A stretch of 64,000 bases of DNA from Anaspis maculata (taxonomy: Eukaryota > Arthropoda > Insecta > Coleoptera > Scraptiidae). Of the stretch, positions 22,697 through 34,383 are shown piece by piece. A model generated the notes under the pieces. The model saw only the letters and a list, made by a program, of their open reading frames with translations. It was not told where the DNA came from and ran no database searches. Numbering within the stretch: the first letter of the stretch is position 1; every line of letters starts with the position of its first letter. The stretch spans positions 74,736,735 through 74,800,734 of the forward strand of contig OX421962.1 in assembly GCA_949128115.1 (NCBI GenBank), written 5' to 3'. The position numbers were made by a program, and so were the translations under genes.

Positions 22697-23390
22697 TGTT
22701 AGAATTGTTACAGATTTCGCGTTTGAATTCTTTTATAATTGAGACGATCGTTAAAAACAATCACTCTTTATTACTGCGTACTACTATAAATATACGTCAA
22801 CAATTATTAATTGCGCTTAGGGACATAGCTGTATCTACTCGTTGTTTTATCCGCTCGCTGTCGCTTAGGATTGTATCCTGGAGCCGTATTCTCTAACTCG
22901 CTATGCACTCGAACCGACAGATATCGATATCGGTAGTCAAGCAAAAGCCAATCACAATGGTGCTTGCCTAGCTACCGATAGCGATATCTGTCGGTTCGAG
23001 TGCATAGCGAGTTAGAGAATACGGCTCCTGGTCTGTTGGCCGATCCATGATGCTTGTGTAGCTCCGACTGGTATACTGAAAGTTTCCACCGGAGCTCCCA
23101 CAAATTGAAACATATGACTTCGAGGCGTTTTTCGAACAATTTACACCTTTCGGCCTTCCGCGTGCATTTACTAACGTGTTCTCGAACGGCGCCTCCACCA
23201 GTTGGAATAATCTTCTTACTCGGTAATTGGAATCTCCAGTTGATACAAATGGTCCAGACCTTCTCGTATGTTCTCGAATATACCTTGAGCTTCGCAACTT
23301 TGTAACACTGCGATCTGATGCAAATAGTCTACAAGGACCGCGCGTGCTCCAGAATGCACGCGAGGCTCGCCACTGGTAACAGAATTAAGA
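22697..23390 (-). mobile_element. possible LTR retrotransposon relic
   Basis: Read on the minus strand, this segment has a TATA-like TATATTTATAG (about 22785), then AATAAAGAGTGATTG (a possible polyadenylation signal), and ends TGTAACAATTCTAACA, resembling the R/U5 part and CA end of a long terminal repeat. Upstream on that strand (22968-23297) is a frame of 109 residues rich in Ser, Arg and Asn and not recognised. I could not find the second LTR, so this is a weak call. A MITE at 22881-23027 interrupts it. Confidence 0.3.
22881..23027. mobile_element. 147-bp near-perfect palindromic MITE
   Basis: GAGCCGTATTCTCTAACTCG and following bases down to CGATATC are repeated as a nearly perfect reverse complement ending at 23027, with arms of about 57 bp and a roughly 35-bp spacer. 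CTG borders both sides (22878-22880 and 23028-23030), a likely 3-bp target duplication. The high arm identity suggests recent activity. Confidence 0.85.
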
Positions 23391-23897
23391 ATTAACGAGT
23401 ATGATTCCCCATCAAGAATGGAGTCGAAAAATTGAATAAAACTCGTGGTCCTAAGATGCTCCCCTTAAAAGACACTAGGTGCTGAAGTTGACTCTTGATT
23501 ATTATTTTTAACTCAATGTTTGAACCATTCAACTGATGTTGATCAAATTCAAACCAAAGTTTACTAAAATGAGTCTTAATCAAATATGTAGTGTTAACGC
23601 GTTTCATCAAAATGTTTCCCCTACTTTTTGCCCTCTAGTTATTTTTTGAATCATTTCTTTTTCTGAAATCTTGAAGCTCAATCTCGAGCTCAATTTATAA
23701 AAAAAAAACTTCCAAAAAATGTTTATCAGATAATTCCTGGAATATTTGGGTATGAAACTTCTCCAAACGTCTCGGAAGTCTTGGAACTACAACTTTGAAC
23801 GCATTGGAATTTTTTGTTTTTGGAAAACTTGTTTTTCAGCAAGAAAAAAAAAGTGATATTTCCGGGTTTCAATTTTTTACACCTTTTAAAATAGGTA
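23391..23897. other. no gene seen
   Basis: AT-rich spacer; short frames only. Confidence 0.35.
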
Positions 23898-26869
23898 TAG
23901 TCCGGATGTTGAGGACCATAATACCACCACCACCTTGCATTTGATGATTAAGCAATGCCGTTTGACACGAATGTTGTACATATACCTATGTCTCAATTTT
24001 AAGAGGTGTTGCCAAGATGTTGGTCTGTGCAGACGCCGTATACAGGGTGATCAAAATGCAAAAATTCCAACTCATGAGCCAAAAAAGTTGGAGTCATGAA
24101 AATCAGCACGTAGATTCAAAATTCAATGCTCATTGGGCTGAAACAAACCGCGTCTGAATATTTTTAGCTATTTCCGAAATATTTTTAGTTTAGTGGTCAA
24201 TTTCATGGAAATGAACATTTTTCAAAAAATCAGTGATTTTCCAAGATATTTTAATAAAACTTTACATGTCGACAAAGAATTACCTCATGGATTGAATGTG
24301 ATGTGTTGACACCGTCCCCGCCTACTATTTTCTAAAATATAACAGTCGACTCCTTTTTCTCTTATGGCCGCCATCTGGAATTCGCCCATTATGGAATAAG
24401 TCGAAAATCAATTGGTACTAGCAGTATTAGTCATACTCAATGATATAAATGCAAAAGTAACCGTTTTTGGTGAGTAACTTTTTGTAATTGGCCACTTGGA
24501 AATGTTAAACCCATTTTTACGAGTTTTATAGCACTTCGGCGCTAAACACGCCCAAAATGACCATTGGTAAGATGGAAATGGGGTTTTGGAACAATCCATT
24601 ATCTTGTTTGATCTGTTGGGCAACTGTGCATATCCGAAAAAAAAATTATATACAAAAAATGACCCACCGACAAAAAAACGGCGATTCAAAAACGAAAAAT
24701 TCATGAAATAAACGTATTTCCAAAACTTTTCCCATTTTTGCAGGATATTTTCAGTATATTTTGGGATTGACTAATGAAGAATCAAAATGGTTCCGTAACT
24801 CATCTTGAACAAGATATTGAGGTAATTGTTGACGACCACTACTTCTCGACTTCAGCCACCAACTTTTCACGGTAGGTATAGACACCACAACAACATCACG
24901 TTCGTCGACCGTAGTTTCCTGGGGAAACCACTATTTCCACTGTAAAATGCCCCTTCTTTCCATTACTTGTCCTACGACGTAAGTACATGCAAGAAGGAGA
25001 CGCCCTATATAGCTGTTTAAGTGGTTGCCTAACTCTTAGAAAATGCTAGTCGAGAACACATACTTAAATAGCTATACCGCTCATGAACCTATTGCGCATT
25101 CTGCCGCGCCGCGTAACAGAAGGAGTTAGAGAATGACGCCATTTTGATGGTTAATTTCCAGTGTATCTCAAAATACCGAGCTACATGGTTACCACAAAAT
25201 ATCCCAAGTGCCGTGAAACTGATCAAACTTTCTGCAATTTTACAATAGCGATCCAGTTTTCTCAAGTACCATCACGTAAGTGTATTTACTTATTTAGTTT
25301 TCTTGAAATTACGAAATACTCACATCGAGTTGGATGGTTGGGAGTCACTGTATTCTCTCAGTAAACGAAACGTCAAGTGACAGCTTTTTGACAGTGTAAA
25401 TAAACATCACGTAGTTAACCGAACTTTTGGATGGTGGAATGATCGCACACCTTTTCTTCACCTGTTGATTCCCACTTGATGTTATTAGTGTTGATTTCAC
25501 GTACTTTGAGGGAGAAGCAAAATAATGTCGTGCTTAGTTAAGTACTTAAGTTAAGTGGCCAAGTAGCGAAGTGGTGCCAGTCCACACCACCCAAAGTCCC
25601 TAAATAACCATCAAGATGGCGGCGCCCATTATTACAAGTGTCGGACGTCTCTCTTGCGCGGTATAGCTATTCAAGTATGTGGTCGAGAAGTAGTCGTCGT
25701 CAACAATTACCGATATTGAATTGTTTTAATACCCCATAGTCATCTTCACAGTAGTCATAAGGGCTTGGTAAGCGCTGAAGTGCTGTAAAGCTCGGAAAAA
25801 GGGGTCAACATTTCTTTATGGTCAATTACAAAGAGTTACTCACTGAGAACGAGTATTTTTGCATTTAGATTATTGACTATGACCATCACTATTAGTTTCA
25901 ATTGATTTTTCACTAATTCCATAATGGACGAATTCAAAATGGCGTCCATGAGAAAAAAGCGATCGACTGTCATATTTCCAAAAATAATAGGCGGGAACGG
26001 TGGCAACACATCACATTTCATTCATGATGTCTTTCTTCGTGGAAATACAAAGATTTATCAAAATATCTTGGAAAATCACTGAATTTTTGGACAATGTTAA
26101 TTTCCATGAAACCGACCACTAAATACAAAATATTTTAGAAACGGCTAAAAATATTCAAACACGGCTTATTTTAACTTGACTAGCTGTCACCGGCGCCGGC
26201 AAGCCGTCGCCTGGGTGACAGCTATGGTTGAAAAGTAGACAGGGAATTTGTTCCACTGACACCGGACAAGTGGAAAGGGGATTGTATACATGATGTTGAT
26301 TTTCGGTTGTTTTAGGCAGATGTCAGGTTTTCCTTTGGCGAGTTTAGTAATTTCATGCATGTCCGTCGATAGTGTTTTGGTCAGATGAAGTTTTCCAAGA
26401 GGCGTAAGCAACGACTGTAAGAGTAACAAGAATTCGAAAAGATGTTTGTTTTTCGCGTGTTTTGAAATTTCTGCCTCGACTTATAGGGTTCTATTGTGAA
26501 CGAAACGCATGTCAGTGGGTGGTGTCTGGTCAGTGAAGAGTTGTCGGAAAAAATCGATACACCATTATTTTGCTCATTAATATGTATTTCTACTTTTGAT
26601 CAAGGTAACTCCTAAAAATACTGGAAACATGATGAAGCTTTGAAAATGAAAGCGACGATATGTGTTATGAAAACCTGAACCGTGAAGAAGGTACTGTCGT
26701 GGGAGACACCGTGTAGTGGAAAAAAAAGCAGAACCGTGTAGGTATTTGTATTATTCAGGAGCCTTTCTAATATTTGTAGGAGAAATTGAGATGGAATAAA
26801 AATAAGTGCAAAATTCCAAATTTGACAGTTACGTTCCAATTGTTCATCTGAACCAAGTCTAGGTTTGAA

Positions 26870-28075
26870 AACTCAATAAATTCGGTTGAAAAAAGCAAGA
26901 GTTCAATACACAGCGGCTTCAAACTGCGAAAATGTCGAATTTGACAAATGTGTTTCGATTATCCATCTTGACTAAGTCTTTGTTCAAAATCTCAATTTAA
27001 TCTGTTGAAAAATACAAAAGTTCAATATGACAGCCTTGCAAATGTCAAAATGGCAGATTTGACAGATGCATCTCAATTATTTGTCTACTTCAAGTAGGTG
27101 AAGTTTTGAAATATCAATCGGATAAGTTGTAAAATACAAAAGTTCAATATGGCGCCCTCTTGAAACGTTGAGAATCAAAATTTGACAGATGCATTTCCAT
27201 TGTCAATCTCAAGTGGGTATGGGTTTGAAATCTCAATCAGATCGGTTGAAAAATGCAAAAGTTCAATATGGCGGCCTCTCAAACGTCAATAATCAAAATT
27301 TGACAGATGCATTTCCATTGTCAGCCTCAAGTGGGTATAGGTTTGATATCCCAATCAGATCAGTTGAAAATGTAAAAGTTCAATATGGCGGCCTCTTGAA
27401 ACGTCAAAAATAAAAATTTGACAAATGCATTTTGATCGCCAACCTCAAGTGTGTGTAGATTTGAGATCTCAATCAGATCGGTTGAACGATGCAAAAATTC
27501 AATATGACGGCCTCTGGAGACGTCAAAAATCAAAATTTGCGACAGATGCATTTTGATCGCCAATCTCAAGTGGCTATGGGTTAAAATTCCCAATCAGATC
27601 AGTTGAGAAATGTGAAAGTTCAATTTGGCGGCCTCTTGAAACGTCGAAAACCAAAATTTGACAGCTGCATTTGGATCGCCAACCTCCAAGTGGGTGTAGA
27701 TAGAATCTCAATCAGATTGGTTGAACAATGCAAAAATTCAATATGCGACCTCTTGAAACGTCAAAAATCAAAATGTGACAGATGCGTTTTGATCGCCAAT
27801 CTCAAGTGGCTATGGGTTCAAATTCCCAATCAGATCAGTTGAAAAATGCAAAAGTTCAATATGGCGGCCTCTTGAAACGTCAAAAACCAAAAATTGACAG
27901 CTGCATATCGATCGCCAACCTCCAAGTGGGTAAAGGTTAAAATCCCAATCAGATCGCTTGAAAAATACAACAGTTCAATATGGCGGCCTCTTGAAACGTC
28001 AAAAATCAAAATTTGACAGATGCATTTTGATCGCCAACCTCAAGTGGGTGTAGATTTAAGATCTCAAAATGTTAG
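26870..28075 (+). repeat. 118-bp satellite array, about 10 copies
   Basis: Each unit contains GTTCAATATGGCGGCCTCTT, then GAAACGTCAAAAATCAAAAT, TTTGACAGATGCATTT and CTCAAGTGGGT, with a spacing of 116-120 bp between successive copies (27140, 27260, 27376, 27496, 27616, 27735, 27852, 27970). Two more diverged units precede them. Open frames across the array, such as 27189-27413 and 27603-27842, come from the repeat. Confidence 0.93.
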
Positions 28076-28164
28076 CTGTTAGGATCGTTCTTGAGTGCCA
28101 GTGTTGATTACGACCAATCTCTCATCAAAACTGGCATTCAAGAACAATCCAAGCAGCCAGCATT
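28070..28164. mobile_element. 95-bp palindromic element abutting the satellite
   Basis: GTTAGGATCGTTCTTGAGTG at the left is matched in complement by GGCATTCAAGAACAATCC at the right, with arms of about 37 bp. It begins where the satellite stops. Confidence 0.65.
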
Positions 28165-28394
28165 TCTGAAATCCAGCCGACTTCCTAGCAGTGTCGTATG
28201 AATCATTTCGCTCCCAACTACTGTACATCAACAAATGGAAATTGGTGAAAACCATTTTTCTATTTGAACTTGGACCTTTCCATTGCTGTTGTTTTGTCTT
28301 TCAATAATGAGAAAGTGTCTAGTTGCACAACAGGCGAATTGCATTTGATCACCAGGAAAGAAGAAACTTCATCCAAATAAAAATGTAATCATAT

Positions 28395-28525
28395 AGGTAC
28401 GATTGCGGCCAAAATAAAGTGGACGACAATGTCAACGAGTTGGCTTGCTGTCATGCGACGCTCAGGCCAGAATCCTGAGAAATCTGTCAACTGTCGTCCA
28501 CTTTAAAAAGTCCGCAACGGTACCA
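28395..28525. mobile_element. 131-bp palindromic MITE
   Basis: GGTACGATTGCGG...AAAGTGGACGACA is mirrored by TGTCGTCCACTTT...CCGCAACGGTACC. Arms are about 40 bp. Confidence 0.75.
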
Positions 28526-29004
28526 ATTTCAATTTATGGATATATCAAGTTTTGAAAATCAACTAACCAACTATGAACTTGTTTGATTCCGGCAGTGAAC
28601 CATTTGGCGTCTGAAAAGATCCTGATTCCGTGAAAATGAGCCAGCTCCGAAACAAATTCGTGATTGCTCTGATTGGAAAATTGTCATACAAACAAATGGA
28701 TGCGGCGCAATGAGTTGCAATAAAATCTCACACATTAAAAAATGAAATGGAGATCCCACCACGTCATGAGACGCGATCGAAAGTGATGATTAGCTTTTTA
28801 TTACTACATACCAGGATGTAGCGCTACATACCCACAGTAATAACCAGGAATCATGTAATGACAGGGTATGCAAGTAGGAATCATTGATAAGATGGCGATG
28901 CGTTTGTTGCAGTCCTGCTTATATCGATCATTGAAAATGTTCAGATTAATCTTGGATCACCCCATATGTCACACTTGATAGGTTAGTTGACGATACACAT
29001 GTAA

Positions 29005-29130
29005 TGGTGGATTCATGCCATGGAAATTTAAAATCCAAGATTTAACATCCAAGTGTTCACCCATTGGTTTCCCATGTAATAAAATTAAATGTTAAATTTC
29101 AAATGTTAAAGTTCCATGCACGAATCCAGT
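29005..29130. mobile_element. 125-bp palindromic MITE
   Basis: GGTGGATTCATGCCATGGAA...GATTTAACATCC is mirrored by AAATGTTAAAGTTCCATGCA...GAATCCAGT. Imperfect arms of about 50 bp. Confidence 0.65.
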
Positions 29131-30664
29131 GATGAAAATTTTTTGGAAAATATCGAATTTTTTTTTGTGTTTGCAGAGTAGGTAAAGTAGTTGAATGAGG
29201 TGAAAGTTTCAAACTATGTTAAAATCCATTGTACCAAAGTGACAAAAAGCACAGAGTTACTTTGAAGAAAAAAATCATTTTTGAATAATTTTTTTTAAAA
29301 ATCATCAATTTTACACAATAAGTGTTTTGTTAACCAATCTGCCAAGTGTGATATCTATCGATAATCATGATGAAAAGCGGAATCGGTCCCTGCGTATTGA
29401 AATACGCAGGGTGTCCAATCTGAGCAAAATTTTTGATGTTGCACCCTGTAAGCGATATAACAGAAACAAAAATTGTTGATAAGATTCGAAATGGAAGAAA
29501 AAAAAATCACATTTTCCACACAATCATGTGTCAAATTTTGTCACAAAAAAGACAAAAACGCAAACCACATCAGTTTGACATGAAATAAACAGTATCTTTG
29601 ATTTGACAATAATACATCAATGTGTGAACTTTCGTACCTGCAACAGCAATCTCACTTCGTGGACCACCAAAAAAGCGTCGTCATTGTTTTCTTTCTTGTC
29701 TCATAAAGAATGTGGATGTAAGACTGCAGTACACAGCACCACCAACTGCCAGCAGCGACGAAGACTTGTGAAACATGGATTTCACCGAGGATTTCACAAA
29801 CTATTTTTAATGTCTTCGGCTTCTGCTATGCATGGGGGTTTGAGAACGTGTAGTACTCGAAGGAAATCCAGAGAATTGTAGAACAGACAGCAGCAAGTCT
29901 TTGCGAAGGAGAAAACCAGCAGTAGCATCAGGTAAGCAGGTACCTTCGCAATCTGGAAGTAACATGAAATAGAAACAGAGTGAGCGAAAGGATTTCGTTT
30001 TGTCGCGATCAGAACAATACAAAACAGTACGTACATACCCGCACAAATCACAGAGCTGACATGCCGTAATTCAACGGGTAGCTAAATTATATCTTCCCGA
30101 AATTGGCCGTCTGCAGGGTGCTCATCCAATCCAATGGACATTTAACGTCTGATGGTAAAAAGTTGTTGGATGAGGCATTGGTGGCGAAGAAGACGTTTTG
30201 GCGCTGGCGATGGCGTTCCGCTGTGGTCAAACACAACTGAAAGAGGCACACTGATCAATTCAACCCTTATAGCAAGTTGGAAAGTTTGTGTACTTGCCTT
30301 GTTATTATTGTAAAAAAGCGCGCGGCTGCAGTTCAATCGAATCGGAATCGGTGACTTTATTGCGCACAAACACAAATGGAAACTTGACAGCTGGTGAGAA
30401 ATGAATCAGGTTGGCAATCATAGCAGAAACGCAGGCCTGAACGCGGCGGCAATTTTAAATTGCGAAAAGAGATGAATGTAAATTCGAAGGAAAAAAGGTA
30501 CAAGTTGAGTTGGTGTATTAGAACGCAAAACGTTTCTCATGGAACAGTCAAAAAAAGGGCACGGAGGCAGGTCGATTTGGCTCAGGACACATTTTTATCC
30601 GACTAAGCCAAAAACGGAATAAGGAATCAGAGAGTGCTGGTTGACATTTGACAGTTGCAAATTT
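29131..30664. other. no gene recognised; perfect 24-bp hairpin at 29388
   Basis: Contains a perfect stem CCCTGCGTATT / AATACGCAGGG with a 2-base loop (29388-29411). A strong GTAAGC donor-like site occurs after GCATCAG near 29930, but I could not join it to an exon. Minus-strand frames at 29794-30051 are hydrophobic but unrecognised. Confidence 0.35.
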
Positions 30665-31458
30665 TACAGCTCCAACGCCAGCAGTGATAATGCCGATGTT
30701 GTGAGTGAAATTTTGAAAAATTGGGCTACAAAGGCTAAGAAAAAAGTTTACAAATGGAAAGCTGAACCGTTTGTGGTGATGCAGCCAAAAACCTGCAGCA
30801 AATCATATTGAAATTCTCATCAAACAACTCGTGGCAAGACAAGTCTACAGTTTGCCATGGGATTTGCTCTGGAGGACCGAAAAGGCCCCTTTCTCGAAAT
30901 GTGAAGCCGCCGAAAATTGCAAATAAATTGTGAGTACCCCCCAGACGTGTTTTGTCTCGTCAATTGCCTGTTTTTGGTGAAATTTGTGAAATATTACGCC
31001 GTCAACGTCTGTCCCGGTCTGGGAAATGTTATCAAAGTGCCGTCGTATTTGAAGAATTCTTTGGTTTTTGGTGTCCGATGGACGCTCACCAAGTCCCCTC
31101 GGGACCACGGTTCAGTCTCGCACGCTGACACGGTACGTTTTATCCTAAAACACTGTTGAAATGCCCCGAGGTGTTGTCGAGTTTTTCCCAAAAAACCGAG
31201 AGCGTCAATAATGACGTTTCTGTCAGATTTGGCCGGGCCGTGTACCGTTTTCAACATTTTTCGGCAAAATTTGAAGAAAAGCCACGCCGAATGGCCCGCA
31301 TCAGGGGACAGTGGGTCTCCGAAAACCCCCGGTCGGCATTTCACACCAAATTTCTCGAAATTCTGCCCAAAAAGCCGAGTTTTAGCCGCAAAAAGTATCA
31401 AGAACTGTCGGACGAATTATTTAAAATCACGATCCCTGGAAAAAAATTGGAATGAATT
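30665..31458 (+). pseudogene. coding-like island of unknown identity
   Basis: Codon use here looks more protein-like and GC-richer than its surroundings. A frame from about 30669 (after an acceptor-like TTTTACAG) reads SSDNADVVSEILKNWATKA, continues as VYKWKAEPFVVMQPKTCSK and meets a TGA. The same frame goes on through GKTSLQFAMGFALEDRKGPF and the stretch around YYAVNVCPGLGNVIKV, with further TGA codons. From 31156 another frame reads VRFGRAVYRFQHFSAKFEE and ends TIPGKKLE at 31455. I recognise no family. It could be a decayed gene fragment carried by the insertion, or mis-phased exons. The minus-strand frame at 30994-31401 is probably its shadow. Confidence 0.3.
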
Positions 31459-31839
31459 ATGAATTTTCGAAAAATCCCCTCGAGTTCGACAGAAATTTCG
31501 GAAATTTCCCATCGTCAACTTGCACTGCGGTTCGTCGGCGAAAATTTTTAAAAAAATATCCCGCCAAAATCCGACGCCTGGTTTTCACAAACGGCTGTAG
31601 ATAGCGTTAAGAGTTTCACACCGGTTACATTGGTGGGATAAGCATTGAATTGTGAATCTACATGGTGATTTTCATAACTCCAATTTTTTTGGTTCATGAG
31701 TTGGAATTTTTGCATTATTGATCACCCTGTATACGGCGTCTGCACGGACCGATATCTTGGCAACACTTCTTGAAATTAAGGTATGGGTATGTACAATATT
31801 CGTACCAAACGGCACTGCTCAATCTAGGGGGACTTTCAC

Positions 31840-32040
31840 ACTCGGCAGTGGTGTACAAATTGGCGGCAGTGACATTTGCAGTGTCGGCAGTGACATTTGG
31901 AGTGTCAGCAGTGTTTTAATATTTTGGGCAGTGTCTGCATAATGACGGCAGTGTGAGCAGTGATCTAAGGCAGTGAAAAATTCAACGGGCAGTGTCCGCT
32001 GCAGTCCTCGGCAGTGTTGGGCAATGACCGGCAGTGGCGA
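31840..32040 (+). repeat. subterminal GGCAGTG array, left end
   Basis: GGCAGTG or close variants (TGCAGTG, AGCAGTG) occur about 12 times in 200 bp, with irregular spacing of 10-25 bp, nearly all in the same orientation. Subterminal short repeats of this kind bind the transposase in known hAT elements. That role here is inferred. Confidence 0.75.
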
Positions 32041-32899
32041 CAATAGCGACCATATACGCATGCGCTGAGATGGCGGAGAGGATGGTGCGTTGATCTCGTA
32101 ATCATGGAAACTAAAGTGGTGTGATGTCTTATTGTGCCATAAATAGCTAAATTGTGATTTATGTCTACTAGATCATCCGAAATTAGTGTATATCAGAACC
32201 GGGACCAGGGCCCAATTGCATAATTGACTTTGCGTAATTTACAATTGACATCTTGTAAAGCCAATGGTGCAATTAGGCCCACTAAAGAACCATTCTTTGT
32301 CTTGTTTCTTTTTTTTTTTAAACGTGCTGTATTGTCTATGGCTGGAGAGCATTGTTCACGTTGCCTTAAGACGAAGTGAAAAATAATGCAAACAGATTAT
32401 TTCCAGCCATTGGTCTTTTCTTAGTTGTATAATGTTTCTATTTTTGAATTTGAGTCTCGATTTTGGTGTTTCAAATTATCTAAACTTTCCACGTAAACAA
32501 TGTACAGCAATGCACAGCTATTTGGGAAAAAAAGAATCATATTTTACCCCTCGCTTTTCATTTCTAAGTGTGACACTCCTGATGGCGATACTACTATACC
32601 GAGTACTATACGTGCCTTCAAGTTAGAAGCAAAGCAATTTTTGCAGTAGACGAGGCAGTGGTAGTGGACGTGGTGGGATCATAACTGAGACACATTTGAC
32701 CCGCCGTGCTTCTTTTTTTTTGTCCGTCAGGATTTAAATGCCCCTCCCTCATCCTCTTTGGGCCCTTTCCAAAATGGCGGAAATTATCAAGGTGCACAAG
32801 GCACAAGACAAGGTATCAAATAGCCTTGTCTTGTCCGGCTTTGTGAAAATTTATATGACCATGTCTGAATCGGTTTCTGAAATATCAAAGATCATGATA
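32041..32899. other. no gene recognised; small palindrome at 32208-32280
   Basis: A 73-bp palindrome has ends GGGCCCAATTGCA and the complement of GGGCCTAATTGCAC. Otherwise only short frames. Confidence 0.45.
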
Positions 32900-34383
32900 T
32901 TTGGAAACATTGTGACCTCAAAAAATATTTACGGCTTGGAACTCAACTGATCCAAATGCGAAGTTTTTATTCTAGGAGGGAACACACAAGATAGAAATTG
33001 TGCACAAAAAATGTTCAAAAATTTCAATTCAAACATCAAAATTATTCAGCGCCATGAGCTAACTCTCCTTGGGAGTCCTCTAACTGATCAGTCTGCACCA
33101 CATATCATCACGAGAAAAACGAAAGATTTGAAGTTAATGTCTTCTCGCTTAGAAAACTTACCTACACAACAAGCCCTATACCTTCTTCGGCATTGTTACA
33201 GTATGCCTAAACTTTTATACATATTGCGAACATGTCCTGCATTCCGCTATCAGCAAGAATTACGTGAATTTGATAATCACCTTAGACTAGCGGTGGAAAC
33301 ATTTACAAACACCAAGATGGATGACAGAACATGGTCAGTTGCCACTTTGCCTGGAAGGCTTTCTGGCTTAGGCATACGCTTAACAGATGAACTAGCAATC
33401 TCAGCCTATTTGGCTTCGGTTCATTCTGTTAGCAGCCTAGTCGAAAGCCTTACAGTCAAAGTTGGTGATTTTGACACTTCGACCTTATCTTGTGTTTCCG
33501 AAGCCCTGGCTCTATGGAGAACAGAGAGTTGCTCTGCTGAACCAGACATTACAAAAAAATATTCACAGAAAGAATGGTCACAGCCAATATCGCAGAGAAG
33601 ATTCGAAAATATTTTGATGGCAGCTGAAAATGATCCCCAGACGAAAGCTCGATTATTATCAGGTGCGTGCCCGGAGTCAGGAGCGTTCTTGAATGCTTTG
33701 CCGGCCGGTGCCTTAGGAACACTAATGGACGATGTATCTTTCCGGATTGCTGTCGGGCTACGTCTGGGATCTAAATTATGCGAAAAACATGTATGTCCTT
33801 GTGGTGAAACAGTTGACGAATACGGATATCATGGATTGGCTTGTGCGAAAACGTCTCTTGGGAGACTAAGTCGTCATGCAGCACTGAACAAAACCATCCA
33901 ACGTGCATTAAAATCTGCAGGAGTACCATCTCTCTGAGAGCCGCCAGGCGTGTGTATAAACGATGGTAAACGCCCTGATGGCATGACTTATGCGCCTTGG
34001 AAGAATGGCCGACAAATGGTATGGGACGCCACTTGTGCGACACAATGTGCTCCTCAAATATTTCAGCCAGTTCAAAACACGGAGGAGGTGCAGCTGATAA
34101 AGCTGAGCAGAGAAAATTACAAAAATATTCGGACTTAAGTGACCGTTTCCTTGTTTATCCTTTTGGTGTAGAAACTTTTGGTGCCTTGGGTTCTTTATCA
34201 AAATCTTTAATTTTCGAAATTAGCGCAAAATTTTTCAAAAATTGTAAAATAAAGAGATCCAGCGAATTCTTCGAACAAAGAATAAGCATTGCCATTCAGA
34301 GGGGAAATGCATCTTCAATTTTGGCAACCCTGCCTCCACAAAAATCATACGACGAAATTTATTATATTTTACGTATTCCTTAG
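32900..34383 (+). pseudogene. non-LTR retrotransposon 3' half with restriction-like endonuclease motif
   Basis: The frame from about 32900 holds the end of a reverse transcriptase: GLELN, a TGA (32948-32950), then SKCEVFILGG, LTLLGSPLTD and SMPKLLYILRT. The region before 33937 follows the thumb and connector of these proteins. A Cys-His motif CPCGETVDEYGYHGLAC comes next, then a second in-frame TGA (33935-33937). Beyond it EPPGVCINDGKRPDGM and VWDATC give an R-P-D...D pattern typical of the PD-(D/E)xK restriction-like endonuclease that makes the first nick in R2-type elements. A frameshift near 34060-34085 moves to YPFGVETFG and QRISIAIQRGNASSILATLP, ending 34383. Two stops and a frameshift mean it is dead. 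The clade is inferred from domain order. Confidence 0.82.

Larger units (their letters stand above)
26176..31637. mobile_element. 5.5-kb insertion in the palindrome
   Basis: The right arm of the surrounding palindrome stops after ACACGGCTTATTTTAAC (26175) and resumes at AAGCATTGAATTGTGAATC (about 31640); in the left arm the corresponding words are adjacent. The intervening 5.5 kb carries a 118-bp satellite, three small palindromes and a coding-like island at 30665-31458. Neither an obvious target duplication nor long TIRs could be found. A weak TGTCACCGG/TGTAACCGG inverted match lies near the two junctions. It could be a transposon, a satellite-bearing segment or several events. Confidence 0.65.

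Noticed and set aside
27189..27842. two protein-coding frames of 74-79 codons
   Set aside because: Both are products of the 118-bp satellite; the same peptide recurs with the repeat.
30994..31401. 135-codon minus-strand frame
   Set aside because: It overlaps a more protein-like plus-strand reading and has no recognised domain; probably its shadow.
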